Source of the DNA: Rhodospirillales bacterium
Lineage (GTDB): Bacteria > Pseudomonadota > Alphaproteobacteria > Rhodospirillales > Shumkoniaceae
Assembly (NCBI GenBank): GCA_016776725.1
Contig: JADHSV010000020.1
Coordinates: 1-54,469 of the forward strand
DNA: 54,469 nt
Direction of reading: 5' to 3'
The stretch's first letter is position 1. Each line of letters begins with the position of its first letter. The notes beneath the pieces are model-generated. The model had not been told where the DNA came from and searched no databases. It saw only the letters and a list, made by a program, of their open reading frames with translations. Of this stretch, positions 17,832-26,632 are shown one piece after another. The translations under genes were made by a program, and so were the position numbers.

Positions 17832-19049
17832 ATGGCCTCGGCGATCGAACGCGTTACCGGATTAAGCTGGAAAGACCAGGGGCTGGCCCTGCTGGTCAGC
17901 TTCGGCCACGCCGGGACACACTGGATCATCATGACGTTCTATTTGATCCTGCCGTTCGTGCGAAACGATCTGGGACTAACCTATACGGAAGCTGCATTTC
18001 TTGTATCGCTGGTGCATATCAGTTCGGCCGCGGCCAACTTCGGCAGCGGGCTGGTGGTGGACGTCACCGGGCGCAAGGTGATCTTTCTGGTCGTATCGCT
18101 GATCATCGGCGGAAGCGCCTTTTCCGTCTTTTCCATCGGGCCGGGGTATCCGGTAATGGTGCTGTTGGTCGTGCTGATCGGCGCGTCGTCCAACCTTTGG
18201 CACCCTGCCGCCATCGCCTTCATTTCTCACAGATACCCCGAACACAAGGGATACGCGCTCTCCCTGCACGTGACCGGGGCCAGCGTTGCCGATTCGCTGG
18301 CGCCGCTTTTGGCCGGATCGCTGGTTTCATGGGTTGCGTGGCAGGGAGCGGCACTTTTCGGCGCGCTTCCCGCGTTTATCGGTGCCGCATTGATCGCGCT
18401 CGTATTCCTGCGCAACGACACCAAGGGCGCTGGCGCCCGCCGGGCCATGGGATTTGGCGAGTATTTCAGGGGAATTCGCCAACTGGTGGGGAGCCGCGCC
18501 GTCATCGCGCTGTGCGTCATGTCGGGTTTTCGCAACATGACCATCAACGGCCTGTACGTGTTCCTGCCGCTGTATCTGGCCGACGTGCTGGAATTTTCGC
18601 CGCTGCTGATGGGCGGGACCATGACCGCCCTGCAACTGGGCGCGGTGATCGGAACGCCCATCGCGGGCGTGGCGTCGGACCGCATGAGCCGCCGCTCCAT
18701 CATGTTGGCCGTGCTGACCGTTTCAACGGTGGCCCTGATCGCCATGATTTTCGTGGAAAGCAACGTGCTGTTCGTCACGGCAGTTTCCGCCGTCGGCTTC
18801 CTTCTGTTCAGCGTCCGCCCGGTTATTCAAAGCTGGATGATGGACTTAACGCCCCCCGGCGTCGGCGGCAGCGCCATGAGCCTTTTGTTCGGAACCCAGT
18901 CCGCCATGTCCGCCCTGGCCCCAGTCATCGGCGGCGTAATCGCCGACAAATGGGGCTTACACCCCGTCTTCTTCATGCTGGCCGGAACCATCCTGATCGC
19001 CAATTTGCTGGTGTTCGCATTGCCGAGGCGGGATGCGAGGCGCACCTAA
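17832..19049 (+). CDS. Major facilitator superfamily transporter
   Basis: 405 residues with about twelve hydrophobic segments. The MFS signature loop appears as VVDVTGRKV between helices 2 and 3 and as ASDRMSRRS between helices 8 and 9. The first half carries [32 protein letters not shown], similar to the fosmidomycin-resistance-like/MFS_1 type. The ATG at 17832 has AGGA 7 nt upstream; longer in-frame extensions overlap the promoter side of fhs. Divergent from fhs and convergent with the OmpA-domain gene (stop codons overlap). Substrate unknown. Confidence 0.85.
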   Translation: MASAIERVTGLSWKDQGLALLVSFGHAGTHWIIMTFYLILPFVRNDLGLTYTEAAFLVSLVHISSAAANFGSGLVVDVTGRKVIFLVVSLIIGGSAFSVFSIGPGYPVMVLLVVLIGASSNLWHPAAIAFISHRYPEHKGYALSLHVTGASVADSLAPLLAGSLVSWVAWQGAALFGALPAFIGAALIALVFLRNDTKGAGARRAMGFGEYFRGIRQLVGSRAVIALCVMSGFRNMTINGLYVFLPLYLADVLEFSPLLMGGTMTALQLGAVIGTPIAGVASDRMSRRSIMLAVLTVSTVALIAMIFVESNVLFVTAVSAVGFLLFSVRPVIQSWMMDLTPPGVGGSAMSLLFGTQSAMSALAPVIGGVIADKWGLHPVFFMLAGTILIANLLVFALPRRDARRT

Positions 19050-19660
19050 TTGATCGTCTGCATCCCCCCACCTTCGGGGAGTGGCGCGGGCATAGCGGGC
19101 ATTGCGGGTGCGGCTGGCGCTTGCGGCATGGCTTCTACTGCCGGCTGGGCCGGGTTTGGGACCGGGATTGATTTGGGCGGGGTCAGGTTGACGATTTGGA
19201 CGCGGCGGTTTTCGGCGGCGTTGGGGTTGGCTTCGTTTTTCAGCTTGTCCTCGCCGTATCCGGCAGAAACCAAAAGATCGGGTTTGATGCCGAACATTTC
19301 GGTCAGGTAGGTTTTGACCGACACGGCACGGCGTTCCGATAGCTTTTGGTTGTAGGACGCCCGGCCCGACGCATCCGTGTGGCCGTAGACGCCGATCTGC
19401 GCGCCAACAAGGCGCGGCGAAGTCAGTGCCTGACCGAGGGCGTCAAGCTGCGCGGTGGCAGAAGGCGAAAGTTTGGCCGAACCCCGCTCGAAATTGATTT
19501 GAAGGTCGATGGTTCGCCCTTCTTCCTCGCCGGTAATGGGCATGAGTTTTCCGAGAATGTAGCTGGAACTGACGGGTTCGCTGGCAAGTGCCGCCGCACC
19601 CATGAGACCAACGGCGGCCATGACCGCCAACGCTTTTGCAAATCCGGGAAATCTGATCAT
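19046..19660 (-). CDS. OmpA-domain peptidoglycan-binding envelope protein
   Basis: About 204 residues: a signal peptide (AKALAVMAAVGLMGAAALA), an OmpA-type peptidoglycan-binding domain with INFERGSAKLSP, VYGHTDASGRASYNQKLSERRA and GYGEDKLKNEANPNAAENRRVQI, then a Pro/Ala/Met-rich tail. The OmpA domain binds meso-diaminopimelate of peptidoglycan. ATG 19660 or GTG 19663 are equally possible; AGAGG lies 6-9 nt upstream. It is the last gene of the 17.5 kb envelope gene run and its stop overlaps that of the convergent MFS gene. The low-complexity tail may be a spacer. Confidence 0.85.
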   Translation of the reverse strand: MIRFPGFAKALAVMAAVGLMGAAALASEPVSSSYILGKLMPITGEEEGRTIDLQINFERGSAKLSPSATAQLDALGQALTSPRLVGAQIGVYGHTDASGRASYNQKLSERRAVSVKTYLTEMFGIKPDLLVSAGYGEDKLKNEANPNAAENRRVQIVNLTPPKSIPVPNPAQPAVEAMPQAPAAPAMPAMPAPLPEGGGMQTIN

Positions 19661-19715
19661 CACGAAAAACCTCTTGTCTGACACGCTCTATGTCTAGCAT
19701 TCCGGCAGGCGAACG

Positions 19716-20399
19716 TCATTGCCGTTTATCGCCCGCCATTGCATAAGTCCGCACGTCGGGCAACGTGGCGACGATGCGCCGGGTGGCGTCGTCCACCAGA
19801 GACACGCCAACATCGTTATCCATCTTGAAGTTTCCCACCGTGGCCAGGTTGTAGATGGCCGAGAACGGTGAAAGCGGCAATCCGCCTTCCGTGCGGGTGG
19901 CCGTGTGCCTTGCCTTCCATACGACCGCACCATCGGCGATGCGGATCATGCTGACGTCCAGCCCGATGCGTTCCTGGGTCCAGAACACGGCAAACAGCGA
20001 ATCACCCCCCCACGGACGGGTTTCCACCACAAACTCGCAGCGCGCCGAGCGCGCGAAGGTTTTCCGATCACCCGTGTTTGCGAGATCAACGGCCAGCCGC
20101 CGCGATAGGGATTGGCGCATACGCGGCCCGATCACCCGATCAAGGCGGGATGACAACTGGCGGGCCAGGGATTCTTCGATGACCATGGCGCGTCCGCCGA
20201 TTTTTTCGGCCCCCTCGAAGGGCGCTACCACGGCGCAGCGCGGCGGGTTTTCGTAAAACGCACGGGTCACCTGAAAGCCCACTTTGCGATCAAGCAGGCC
20301 GGATTCGTCATCCTTTCCGTATTGCGCATGTTGGGTTTGCGCGCAGGCGCCTAGCACTCCAAGTGCCGCCACCATCAAAACGGTGCGCTTTATTCCCAT
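19716..20399 (-). CDS. Lipoprotein, possibly of the CsgG/LpoB-like fold
   Basis: 227 residues with a lipoprotein signal peptide ending in LGAC (lipidated Cys at 19). The mature part runs CAVVAPFEGAEKIGG, SLARQLSSRL, SARCEFVVETR and IADGAVVWKARH. That rhythm resembles CsgG/LpoB-type periplasmic lipoproteins, but I am not certain of the family. GGAG lies upstream of the ATG. It lies 13 nt downstream of the TonB-like gene and 55 nt upstream of the OmpA-domain gene, in the same minus-strand run. Confidence 0.7.
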   Translation of the reverse strand: MGIKRTVLMVAALGVLGACAQTQHAQYGKDDESGLLDRKVGFQVTRAFYENPPRCAVVAPFEGAEKIGGRAMVIEESLARQLSSRLDRVIGPRMRQSLSRRLAVDLANTGDRKTFARSARCEFVVETRPWGGDSLFAVFWTQERIGLDVSMIRIADGAVVWKARHTATRTEGGLPLSPFSAIYNLATVGNFKMDNDVGVSLVDDATRRIVATLPDVRTYAMAGDKRQ

Positions 20400-20412
20400 G
20401 CCCTTTGCTCCT

Positions 20413-21504
20413 TTATATCCGGCAGCCGCTGCCGCGTTTCGGATTAAACGCGATGCGGCCGTCCACTTTCATTCCGTCGGCCTCAATCCCTTCGATGTAC
20501 AAAGCGCCGCCCACCTGCCTGTATGTCGCGCGAATGACCTTGGTGCGGCTGTAGTTCTCGCCCAGAACCTGCTGCAGGCCGCCCAGAAGCACACTGTCCA
20601 CTTGCCGGGGAAACACCCGAACCACGCTGCGATCCCAGCCAAAGCCGTGGTAGCGGCGGATGGCATCGGCGCTTGTTCTTTCCTGGGGTGCAATGAAGCC
20701 CGCGGGCTGGCGCACGAAACCGCTGTAGCGATCCAGGTTGATTTCCCACTTCTGGCCCTTTTGACCCTTTGCGGCAAAAAGATTCCCGGACCCATCCATG
20801 AGGATCGCCTGCATGCCAAAACATCCCGAAAGCGTCCGATATAGGTTGCGGCGGTTGGACGATCCCGTGGGCCAGGCGATTTCAATGGTCGGACCCGAGC
20901 CGTGTTCCAACAGGCGCAGCAAGGCACGGCCTTCCTTGGCTACCTGTCCGCCGCTGCGCACCGAAACATGAACGGTCTCGGACTGGACGGGTTCGGGCTT
21001 GGGTTCAGCTATCCGGGGTTTGGCCTTGATCGGCACCGGTTCCGATTTGCGGGGCTTGACCACGGGAGCCTTTTGGGCGGCCTTCACCGCTTTCATGGGT
21101 TTTCGCGGCTTCAACTCCTTTGGCTTTGGTGGAGCTTCCACCTTTTTTTCCAGCGGCTTGACAACCATGGGCTTGGTCTCGATGCGTTCAGGTTTGGCCG
21201 TCGGCTCCATGGGCTTGACCGTTTTCGGCGGTTCGACCACCGCTTCCTTCGTCTGAAGGGGCTTAAGCGTCGCCTCGGGTTGCGGTTTTGGCAGAACGGG
21301 TGGAGGCGGCAGCGAAATTGCGGCCAATACCGCCTCGGCGGCTGGTTCGGGCTGCGGCAATTCGTGGGGCGTTGGGGGCCGGACGGGTTTGGCGATCTTT
21401 CTCTCGTCCGGGCGGTCCTTGAGAAAGATGACAAGAACAAGGATCACGCCCGCCACGAGAGAGACCAGAACCGACAGTTTTCCAGATGCGCCGGACCCGA
21501 ACAT
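20413..21504 (-). CDS. TonB-like anchored protein with long Pro/Lys-rich periplasmic spacer
   Basis: 363 residues. One N-terminal membrane helix (LSVLVSLVAGVILVLVIFL, about residues 9-27) is followed by a Pro/Lys/Glu-rich extended region from about residue 30 to 170 (repeated KPxEP, PKP and KPRK units), then a C-terminal globular domain of about 180 residues. The architecture is that of TonB/TolA: inner-membrane anchor, rigid spacer, outer-membrane-side domain. The C-terminal domain is not one I recognise as TonB_C. It is 3 nt after the neighbouring anchored protein gene and close to the ExbB-like gene, supporting an energy-transducing role by inference. Confidence 0.75.
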   Translation of the reverse strand: MFGSGASGKLSVLVSLVAGVILVLVIFLKDRPDERKIAKPVRPPTPHELPQPEPAAEAVLAAISLPPPPVLPKPQPEATLKPLQTKEAVVEPPKTVKPMEPTAKPERIETKPMVVKPLEKKVEAPPKPKELKPRKPMKAVKAAQKAPVVKPRKSEPVPIKAKPRIAEPKPEPVQSETVHVSVRSGGQVAKEGRALLRLLEHGSGPTIEIAWPTGSSNRRNLYRTLSGCFGMQAILMDGSGNLFAAKGQKGQKWEINLDRYSGFVRQPAGFIAPQERTSADAIRRYHGFGWDRSVVRVFPRQVDSVLLGGLQQVLGENYSRTKVIRATYRQVGGALYIEGIEADGMKVDGRIAFNPKRGSGCRI

Positions 21505-21507
21505 TTT

Positions 21508-22092
21508 CTACTTACTCAGCTTGTCTAAGAACATCATTTCCATGTCCTGAGCCAGCGCAAACAGCTCCTTGCGCCTCTCGCGCGGCGTCATCAGGGTTTC
21601 GCCCTCGGCGATGGTGATCTCGCCATCGTTCGAACCGGCGGCCTTGCTTTCAGGCATTTCGCTCTTTTCGGCTTTGGCATAATCCACCGTAGGACGGGCG
21701 CGCTCCGGAACCAGCTGCACCGGAAGATCCTGCGCGGCCAGGCGCGAACGCTTGGTCACAGGTTTGCCGGATTCCTCAACCTGGGGAACGGCGGGCGGAC
21801 GCGGTGTTGCTTTTTTCTCGGCGACAACCGTTTGCTCAACCACCGGCGCGGGTTTCGCGACCGGCGGCGGAGGCGGCGCGGCAGCGTAGTCGGGTTCTTC
21901 GGTGATGAATTCGGGCTCGGGGTCGCGGTGCATGAAGCCGTCAACCTGCTCGACCGCGTTGGCAGCGACGTTTTCGGCGCTGGCCACCACGGCATGGGCC
22001 TGATCGGCTACCGATGCGATGTCCGAACGATCGGCGTTAAACAGGTAAAACAGCGCGCCGATGACGAGTGCGTTGAAGAGAAGGAATTTCAT
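21508..22092 (-). CDS. Single-span inner-membrane protein with Pro-rich periplasmic region
   Basis: 194 residues. A membrane helix sits at the extreme N-terminus (FLLFNALVIGALFYLF, residues 3-18), followed by a helical stretch, a proline run (AAPPPPPVAKPAP), and a charged C-terminal segment (TPRERRKELFALAQDMEMMFLDKLSK). The ATG at 22092 is chosen because it gives an immediate membrane anchor and lies 2 nt after the upstream gene; the longer frame overlaps the ExbB-like gene. Not a family I recognise. Packed between the ExbB-like and TonB-like genes, it may be a third component of that complex. Confidence 0.72.
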   Translation of the reverse strand: MKFLLFNALVIGALFYLFNADRSDIASVADQAHAVVASAENVAANAVEQVDGFMHRDPEPEFITEEPDYAAAPPPPPVAKPAPVVEQTVVAEKKATPRPPAVPQVEESGKPVTKRSRLAAQDLPVQLVPERARPTVDYAKAEKSEMPESKAAGSNDGEITIAEGETLMTPRERRKELFALAQDMEMMFLDKLSK

Positions 22093-22094
22093 GA

Positions 22095-22613
22095 TTAACC
22101 CCCATGTTTCTGGGTTGCGGTTCCGCGGCCCGCCGACTTGATGCGGGCGTTGGTGACCACAAGGACGGTGCGCAAGGCAGCCGAAAGCGGCAATCCGATA
22201 ACGGTGGTCAGGAATGCCAGAGAGAAATTCTGGGTCAGTTCGCGAATGACGACCCGCACGGTTTCGGGCGTCAGTTCCTGCGCAGCCAGTCCACCCACGC
22301 CCAGACTGATACCCAACAGCGTGTAGGTCAGGGCCAGGGTGGTGATGCCGTTGGCGGCCTGCAGCCCGGCTTCCAGCCAAACATGTTCGCCACCGGTCTG
22401 GCGCAGCTTCACCCAGCAGAAGACGGCGGTAAACACCATCCCCGCCATGATCGCGATAAAGGTTGCGCCAAACACCTGATGAGCCCAGCCCGCGACATCA
22501 CCCGCCGACCAAGATGTGGCCAGCGTGATCGCCGCAAGCCCGAGCACGACACCCCCAAGTGTTAGGGCGGCGGCCCGGGACCCGGTATCCAGTGCCAGCA
22601 GGACGGCGCGCAT
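22095..22613 (-). CDS. ExbB/TolQ/MotA-like integral membrane protein
   Basis: 172 residues with four hydrophobic segments (about 13-35, 48-70, 88-110 and 130-155). The last two resemble the conserved proton-channel helices of ExbB/TolQ/MotA: ITTLALTYTLLGISLGVGG in place of the GLLGTV helix, then NFSLAFLTTVIGLPLSAALR in place of the ALxTTxxGLxxAIPA helix. This is recognition by eye, not a database hit. Such proteins form proton-driven rotary stators with ExbD/MotB partners. Immediately downstream are two anchored proteins, one TonB-like, and an ExbD/MotB-like partner lies 7 kb upstream in the same run. Confidence 0.62.
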   Translation of the reverse strand: MRAVLLALDTGSRAAALTLGGVVLGLAAITLATSWSAGDVAGWAHQVFGATFIAIMAGMVFTAVFCWVKLRQTGGEHVWLEAGLQAANGITTLALTYTLLGISLGVGGLAAQELTPETVRVVIRELTQNFSLAFLTTVIGLPLSAALRTVLVVTNARIKSAGRGTATQKHGG

Positions 22614-22614
22614 C

Positions 22615-23007
22615 TTAGCGCCTCCCCGCCCGGGCGTTCATCAGCGAGTCGGTGGAAATGCCGACCTGTTCCAGCCAGTGATCGAGAAGGACCAAATCCT
22701 TCTCAATGGCCGAATGGACCAGGAACGTCAGGTCGTAGTTCTCGAACGCCTTGCGAACCACCGGGCGGTTCTTGCCGACCAGCGACTGGTCACGAAGGAC
22801 CATGCGTTCCAGATCAACCAGCCGGTGCTTCGATACGGCCACCTTGGCGGCGCGTTCTTCCGGCGTCATTGTCGGTGAAATCAGGGTTTCGAGCATAATG
22901 GCGCGCTCGCGTTCCAGATTTTCCAGGGTACCGGCCTGGGCCGCACCCGTGGCCATAACCCCGGCAATCGCCAGAGCGGCCAATAGCTTTTTCGTGTGGA
23001 TAGTCAT
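22615..23007 (-). CDS. Small secreted periplasmic protein of unknown family
   Basis: 130 residues with a clear signal peptide (KKLLAALAIAGVMATGAAQA, cleavage near residue 25). The mature part is predicted mostly helical and rich in Glu, Arg and Leu (ENLERERAIMLETL, VRKAFENYDLTFLVHSAIEKDLVLLDHWLEQVG). No catalytic motif is visible. It starts 23 nt after the upstream coiled-coil gene and ends 1 nt before the ExbB-like gene, so it is co-translated with them. Function unknown. Confidence 0.75.
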   Translation of the reverse strand: MTIHTKKLLAALAIAGVMATGAAQAGTLENLERERAIMLETLISPTMTPEERAAKVAVSKHRLVDLERMVLRDQSLVGKNRPVVRKAFENYDLTFLVHSAIEKDLVLLDHWLEQVGISTDSLMNARAGRR

Positions 23008-23030
23008 CGTTTTATCCTCTGTCTGAATGA

Positions 23031-23936
23031 TCAGGGCACGAAGAAATCGACCGCGGCCGAGAGACTGACTTCACCGTCTTCGCCGGTGACGCCGCTGTCC
23101 TCGATATCTTCCGCAGCCACTTCCTCGGAAAGAGCCATGGCGTCGAGAGCGACGATCTTGGCCATGTATCCAAGGATGTTTTCTTCCTGCTCGACGATGG
23201 CCACGCGGGCCTGATTTTCGGCGATCAACTGTCGCAGATAATCCTGCTTGCTGACCGGCTGACCGTTGATTTCAGGTTCGGCCGTCATGGGGTGTTCCTT
23301 GATGGCCGCGACCAGGGCTTCGATGGCCGTCATGTTTTTCGCGTATTCGCGCGAATAACGGCTTTCGGAAACCGCCGCCGAACCAAAAATGGCCATATCG
23401 ACACCGCTGGCCGTTCCTTCAAACCGCTCGCGAGCAGCCTTCTGGTTGTCCAGCAGCTTTGCCTTGGTCGGGGTCATTCCCGCGCCACGGCGTTCCAGTT
23501 TGGCCAACAGGCGCTCGTACAGCTTGATTTTGGTTTCAACCTGTTTGCGGCGCATGTCCTGCTGTTCGCCCATCAGTTTGATGAACTCCTGCTTTTCGGC
23601 CAGGAACTGGTGGCGAAGCTCGATCTTGACGTCGCCTTCGGCCTTGTCGATGGCGGCTTGCAGATCGCCAAGGGTTTGCCCCTTCAACTGAACCCGTGAA
23701 TTGACATCGGTCAGAGCCGAGGCCAGATCGGATTCGGCAAAATCCCGGTCGATGGCTTTTTTCAGGTAGTTGCTAGGCAATTTGACCAGGCGTTCGCTGG
23801 CGCTTGGCTGCCACGAAGGCGTGGACGCCCACGACGACGTGGCGAAAAAGAACACCAGGAACAGACAGATTCCGAACGCTATCCCCGCCATGAGGCCGGA
23901 AGGGATGGTGCGATTGGAGGACGAAATGGGTTGCAT
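23031..23936 (-). CDS. Membrane-anchored coiled-coil protein
   Basis: 301 residues. An N-terminal hydrophobic segment (LMAGIAFGICLFLVFFFATSSWA, residues 15-37) is either an anchor or a signal peptide. It is followed by long helical, heptad-like stretches (about 70-170: KAEGDVKIELRHQFLAEKQE, KLYERLLAKLERRG) and a second helical region near 205-260, ending in an acidic tail. It would form an extended rod in the periplasm. Family not recognised. It precedes the small secreted protein and the ExbB-like gene. Confidence 0.72.
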   Translation of the reverse strand: MQPISSSNRTIPSGLMAGIAFGICLFLVFFFATSSWASTPSWQPSASERLVKLPSNYLKKAIDRDFAESDLASALTDVNSRVQLKGQTLGDLQAAIDKAEGDVKIELRHQFLAEKQEFIKLMGEQQDMRRKQVETKIKLYERLLAKLERRGAGMTPTKAKLLDNQKAARERFEGTASGVDMAIFGSAAVSESRYSREYAKNMTAIEALVAAIKEHPMTAEPEINGQPVSKQDYLRQLIAENQARVAIVEQEENILGYMAKIVALDAMALSEEVAAEDIEDSGVTGEDGEVSLSAAVDFFVP

Positions 23937-23960
23937 GTTACGTCTCCTTGTTTCGCGGGC

Positions 23961-24539
23961 CTAATTGCGCTTCCAATAATTGACCCGGCGCATCTCGCCC
24001 TTCAGCGTGTCATTCACGTTGAGCATGGCGAAACGGCCGAAATCGCTGTCCTTCTTGTGGCCAAACAGGGCGGCCATGGTCTCGATGAAGGATGAGCCGT
24101 CGTGGAAGTAGAGATCCTGGCCGGGGAAAGCCTTTTGGAAGGCCTCGAAATTCTCTCCGGCCTTGGCCACGTCGCCGCCCTTCAGATAGTTCTGAACGCT
24201 GAGCGCATAGGCCCTCATGCGTTCGTCCTGGGCAACGCCGGCGGCTTCCGGTCCGACCTCGGCTTCACATTTTTCAAAAAGGCGGGCGCTGGCCAGATAA
24301 CGACCGGCGTTTCCGGTGGCGCGGGCCTGTTCGTCCAACGCAATCGCGTCGTCCCGGCATTGCCGGTACTGGCGCATGGCCGAAACTTCCTGGAAACGAG
24401 CTTCGCGGAAGCCGATCCCTTCCATGGGATTGACCTGCGCGTTCATATTACAAGCGCCCAACGCCAGCAGAAGCGCCGCCATGGCGATTCCGCGCGAACC
24501 CAGGCGCGTCGAAGGTGTACGTGATAATGAAGTATGCAT
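23961..24539 (-). CDS. Lipoprotein with TPR-like helical body
   Basis: 192 residues with a lipoprotein signal ending LALGAC (lipid Cys at 30). The mature region is helical with alanine-rich repeats (YLASARLFEKCEAEVG, RAYALSVQNYLKGGDVAKAGENFEAFQKAFPG) suggesting two or three TPR-like hairpins. It ends in a basic segment (RRVNYWKRN). It starts the sub-run of five genes down to the TonB-like gene, and its 120-nt upstream gap contains a perfect 7-bp hairpin. Function unknown; outer-membrane attachment is expected. Confidence 0.72.
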   Translation of the reverse strand: MHTSLSRTPSTRLGSRGIAMAALLLALGACNMNAQVNPMEGIGFREARFQEVSAMRQYRQCRDDAIALDEQARATGNAGRYLASARLFEKCEAEVGPEAAGVAQDERMRAYALSVQNYLKGGDVAKAGENFEAFQKAFPGQDLYFHDGSSFIETMAALFGHKKDSDFGRFAMLNVNDTLKGEMRRVNYWKRN

Positions 24540-24631
24540 GACATACCCCCGTCAGTTGGTTTCAACAGGGGCTATGAAAGGTGCTGAGGTGTTTTCAGTG
24601 GGATTCTTGATTTTGACGCAATTTCGTCGTC

Positions 24632-24649
24632 GCTGATGTGTCCATCAGC
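24632..24649 (-). repeat. Perfect inverted repeat downstream of the Lon-like gene
   Basis: GCTGATG, a 4-nt loop, then CATCAGC: a perfect 7-bp stem, 10 nt after the stop of the minus-strand Lon-like gene. No T-run follows on either strand, so it is not a textbook intrinsic terminator. It may be a weak terminator, an RNA-processing hairpin or an operator for the lipoprotein gene downstream. Confidence 0.45.
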
Positions 24650-24659
24650 TCGGGATTTG

Positions 24660-26084
24660 CTATTGATTAATTTCGTGAAAGGCGGAACGCAGGATCATTC
24701 CTTCGCTTTTGATGCGTTCGCGCAACTCGGCCCAGCGGGCAAAGTCGAACGCGGTTTCGATGCCGCGTAATCCCTGATCGATCCAGTCAAACTTTCCGGG
24801 TGTTTCGTCACCGGTGGCAATGACGATGATCCGGTGGCTAAGCGCCTGACTGACCCAGCGCGGCAAATTCAGCTGAACGGACGAACTATCGCCCGGTGCC
24901 AAAATCCTGCCAACAAATGCCGAGGATGTGGCGCCAAACCGTTTGCGGGTTCCCACCGGGGCTGCGAACACCCACACACGGACGGGTTTCTCGAACCCGT
25001 TGGAAACCTTGTAATCAATCGCACACAATCCCTTGGCGGCGCTGACTTGGAAACGGGAAGGTGCGGACAATCCGATGGTGTTCTCCACGAAACTGGCGTT
25101 TCCAAACCCGGTCACCGCACAGCTTTTCGACCCCGGCGCACGCCGTTCGACGCCAACCAATTCCAGGTTTTCAGCCTCCAGGGTCGGAACGGGTTCCGGT
25201 TCCGGTTCCGGTTCGGGCTCGGGCTCGGGCTCGGGTTCTGGTTCTGGTTCTGGTTCTGGTTTTGGTTCCGGCTTGGGTTCGGGCTTGGGTTCGGGCTGGG
25301 GTTCGGGCTGGGGTTCCGGCTTGGGTTCTGGTTCGGGCTCTGGTTCCGGTTTGGCAATGGGGGTATCGACGACCTGCGGTTCGGGATCGGCAACAGGGCT
25401 GTCGATCCAGACCGCAATGTTTTCCTGATTGTGATATGCGCCCAGGGCAACCGCCGCCAGCACGACGCCCCCCAAAACAAGCGGCCAGCGCTTTTTCGGG
25501 CGCGTGATCGTTTGGCTCGGGCCGGTCCACGGCAACGACAAACGGTTGCACAGCATTTCAGCGCTGTCCACCTCGACCACCTTGATCCCGTCCAGATCGG
25601 ACGAGGTGGGAACTTGGGCCGCGTTGGCCTTGGGCACAAACACCGTGATGGGAATGCCCTCGGCGCTGAGGCGCGCAAACAGGCTTCTGGAACTTTTCAG
25701 TTTTTCCGGAATATGCCCGACGGCTCCGATTGCAAGATCGTTGTCAACGGTTCCGGTCAGCCAGATGGCGGCGTCGGGCGTTTCATCGCGCCCGGCAAGG
25801 CGTCCGGCAGCATCAAGGGCATGAGCGGCGAATACGGGCAATTGCCAGCTGCGGCCGTCCGACACGCGTTCGGCCACATCCAGACGGTAAACGGGATGAC
25901 CGAAAAGGCGCTCGATAACGCCGGTGGGTTTGCGGGCGAATGCGTCGTAGGCGGCGCTGATGGGCAGGGCCTCGGATGTGCCGTTCAAGCACACGACGGA
26001 ACGGACCTCGGGGTCTTCCTGCGCGATGCGCTGGATTTCCGATGGTCCCTGGGTCGTCGCGACGTAGACCCTTATTCCACTCAC
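24660..26084 (-). CDS. Membrane-anchored Lon (S16)-like domain with Pro-Glu periplasmic spacer
   Basis: 474 residues in four parts. Residues 1-190 are cytoplasmic and resemble the Lon proteolytic domain: [16 protein letters not shown] (75-90) aligns with the Lon DGPSAG serine motif (candidate Ser79), and [11 protein letters not shown]...AVGHIPEKL (106-129) aligns with the TGEVTLRG...PIGGLKEKL lysine motif (candidate Lys128), followed by VFVPKAN. A membrane helix is near 201-218. Residues 245-300 are almost pure Pro-Glu/Pro-Lys repeats. A periplasmic domain of about 170 residues follows. The start overlaps the upstream stop (ATGA). No ATPase domain is attached. Protease activity is inferred, not shown; the domain could be a pseudo-enzyme sensor. 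Confidence 0.65.
   Translation of the reverse strand: MSGIRVYVATTQGPSEIQRIAQEDPEVRSVVCLNGTSEALPISAAYDAFARKPTGVIERLFGHPVYRLDVAERVSDGRSWQLPVFAAHALDAAGRLAGRDETPDAAIWLTGTVDNDLAIGAVGHIPEKLKSSRSLFARLSAEGIPITVFVPKANAAQVPTSSDLDGIKVVEVDSAEMLCNRLSLPWTGPSQTITRPKKRWPLVLGGVVLAAVALGAYHNQENIAVWIDSPVADPEPQVVDTPIAKPEPEPEPEPKPEPQPEPQPEPKPEPKPEPKPEPEPEPEPEPEPEPEPEPEPEPVPTLEAENLELVGVERRAPGSKSCAVTGFGNASFVENTIGLSAPSRFQVSAAKGLCAIDYKVSNGFEKPVRVWVFAAPVGTRKRFGATSSAFVGRILAPGDSSSVQLNLPRWVSQALSHRIIVIATGDETPGKFDWIDQGLRGIETAFDFARWAELRERIKSEGMILRSAFHEINQ
25191..25360. repeat. In-frame Pro-Glu codon repeat tract
   Basis: A run of 6-nt units such as GGTTCC, GGTTCT and GGCTCG (plus-strand view) encoding alternating Pro-Glu, Pro-Lys and Pro-Gln dipeptides on the minus strand. 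It codes for the rigid spacer of the Lon-like membrane protein. Repeat number could vary by slippage between strains. Confidence 0.85.
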
Positions 26085-26632
26085 CGAATGAACACCTCCG
26101 TATGGACATCGCGTAAAGCTTTGACCAGATCGGAACTGGATTCAACAAGCAGTTGGATCACGCCGCCCTGGGCTTCGGGCAAAGGGTACTTTCCATAAAA
26201 GTGTTCGGAACCACGAACAAACAGCGTAGAAGGCTGCGACGTGTTGGTTTCATCCAGTTCGATCATCACGTAGGTCTGTGACGATTCGGCCCTGGATTGA
26301 CGCAGCTTGATCTTGAACCCTTCACCGTCGCGTTCTTCCACCGCGCCGGAACTCGCGGCAGCCACCAACGGAAAATGGTACAGCGCCGTCTTTTCCAATA
26401 TTTGGTCCATATCCCGGCGCAGGCGCTCGTTATCGTTCAACGCCCCTCGCAGCGCATCATCCATGACGCTCACCGGATCGGTCGCGAAAGAGTACAGATC
26501 GGAAAAGCCGACGCCCTTCGCGTCCGTGGCGGTTTCGTCCGTGGCGGTCAGCGCGTCCAGCGTCGACAAGGCATCAAAAACCTGCCCGGCGGCGTCTTTC
26601 TGTCCGCGATTAAGGGATTTCCAGTTAGCCAT
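26081..26632 (-). CDS. Cytoplasmic protein of unknown family, coupled to the Lon-like gene
   Basis: 183 residues without signal peptide or membrane segment. The N-terminal half is helical ([33 protein letters not shown]); the C-terminal half is beta-rich ([30 protein letters not shown]). The ATG overlaps the stop of the 585-residue upstream gene (TGATG) and its own stop overlaps the start of the Lon-like gene (ATGA), implying stoichiometric production of the three. With its partner it probably forms the cytoplasmic face of the envelope complex. No family recognised. Confidence 0.72.
   Translation of the reverse strand: MANWKSLNRGQKDAAGQVFDALSTLDALTATDETATDAKGVGFSDLYSFATDPVSVMDDALRGALNDNERLRRDMDQILEKTALYHFPLVAAASSGAVEERDGEGFKIKLRQSRAESSQTYVMIELDETNTSQPSTLFVRGSEHFYGKYPLPEAQGGVIQLLVESSSDLVKALRDVHTEVFIR

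Noticed and set aside
17825..19171. Plus-strand 448-codon frame overlapping the transporter
   Set aside because: Arg/His-rich, no hydrophobic pattern; it is the +1 frame of the MFS gene.
19046..22613. Tol-Pal system as identity for the OmpA-domain, lipoprotein and ExbB-like genes
   Set aside because: No TolB propeller, no YbgF or YbgC, the OmpA-domain protein lacks a lipobox, and the ExbB-like protein differs in size and topology from TolQ.
25191..25360. Short tandem repeats that could suggest a CRISPR-like or satellite array
   Set aside because: Units are 6 nt and encode alternating Pro-Glu in frame; there are no spacers.
24834..26198. Plus-strand open frame with Gly-Phe-Trp-Leu repeats resembling a glycine-rich structural protein
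   Set aside because: It is the mirror image of the Pro-Glu repeat of the minus-strand Lon-like protein; repeats in one frame create open frames on the other strand.
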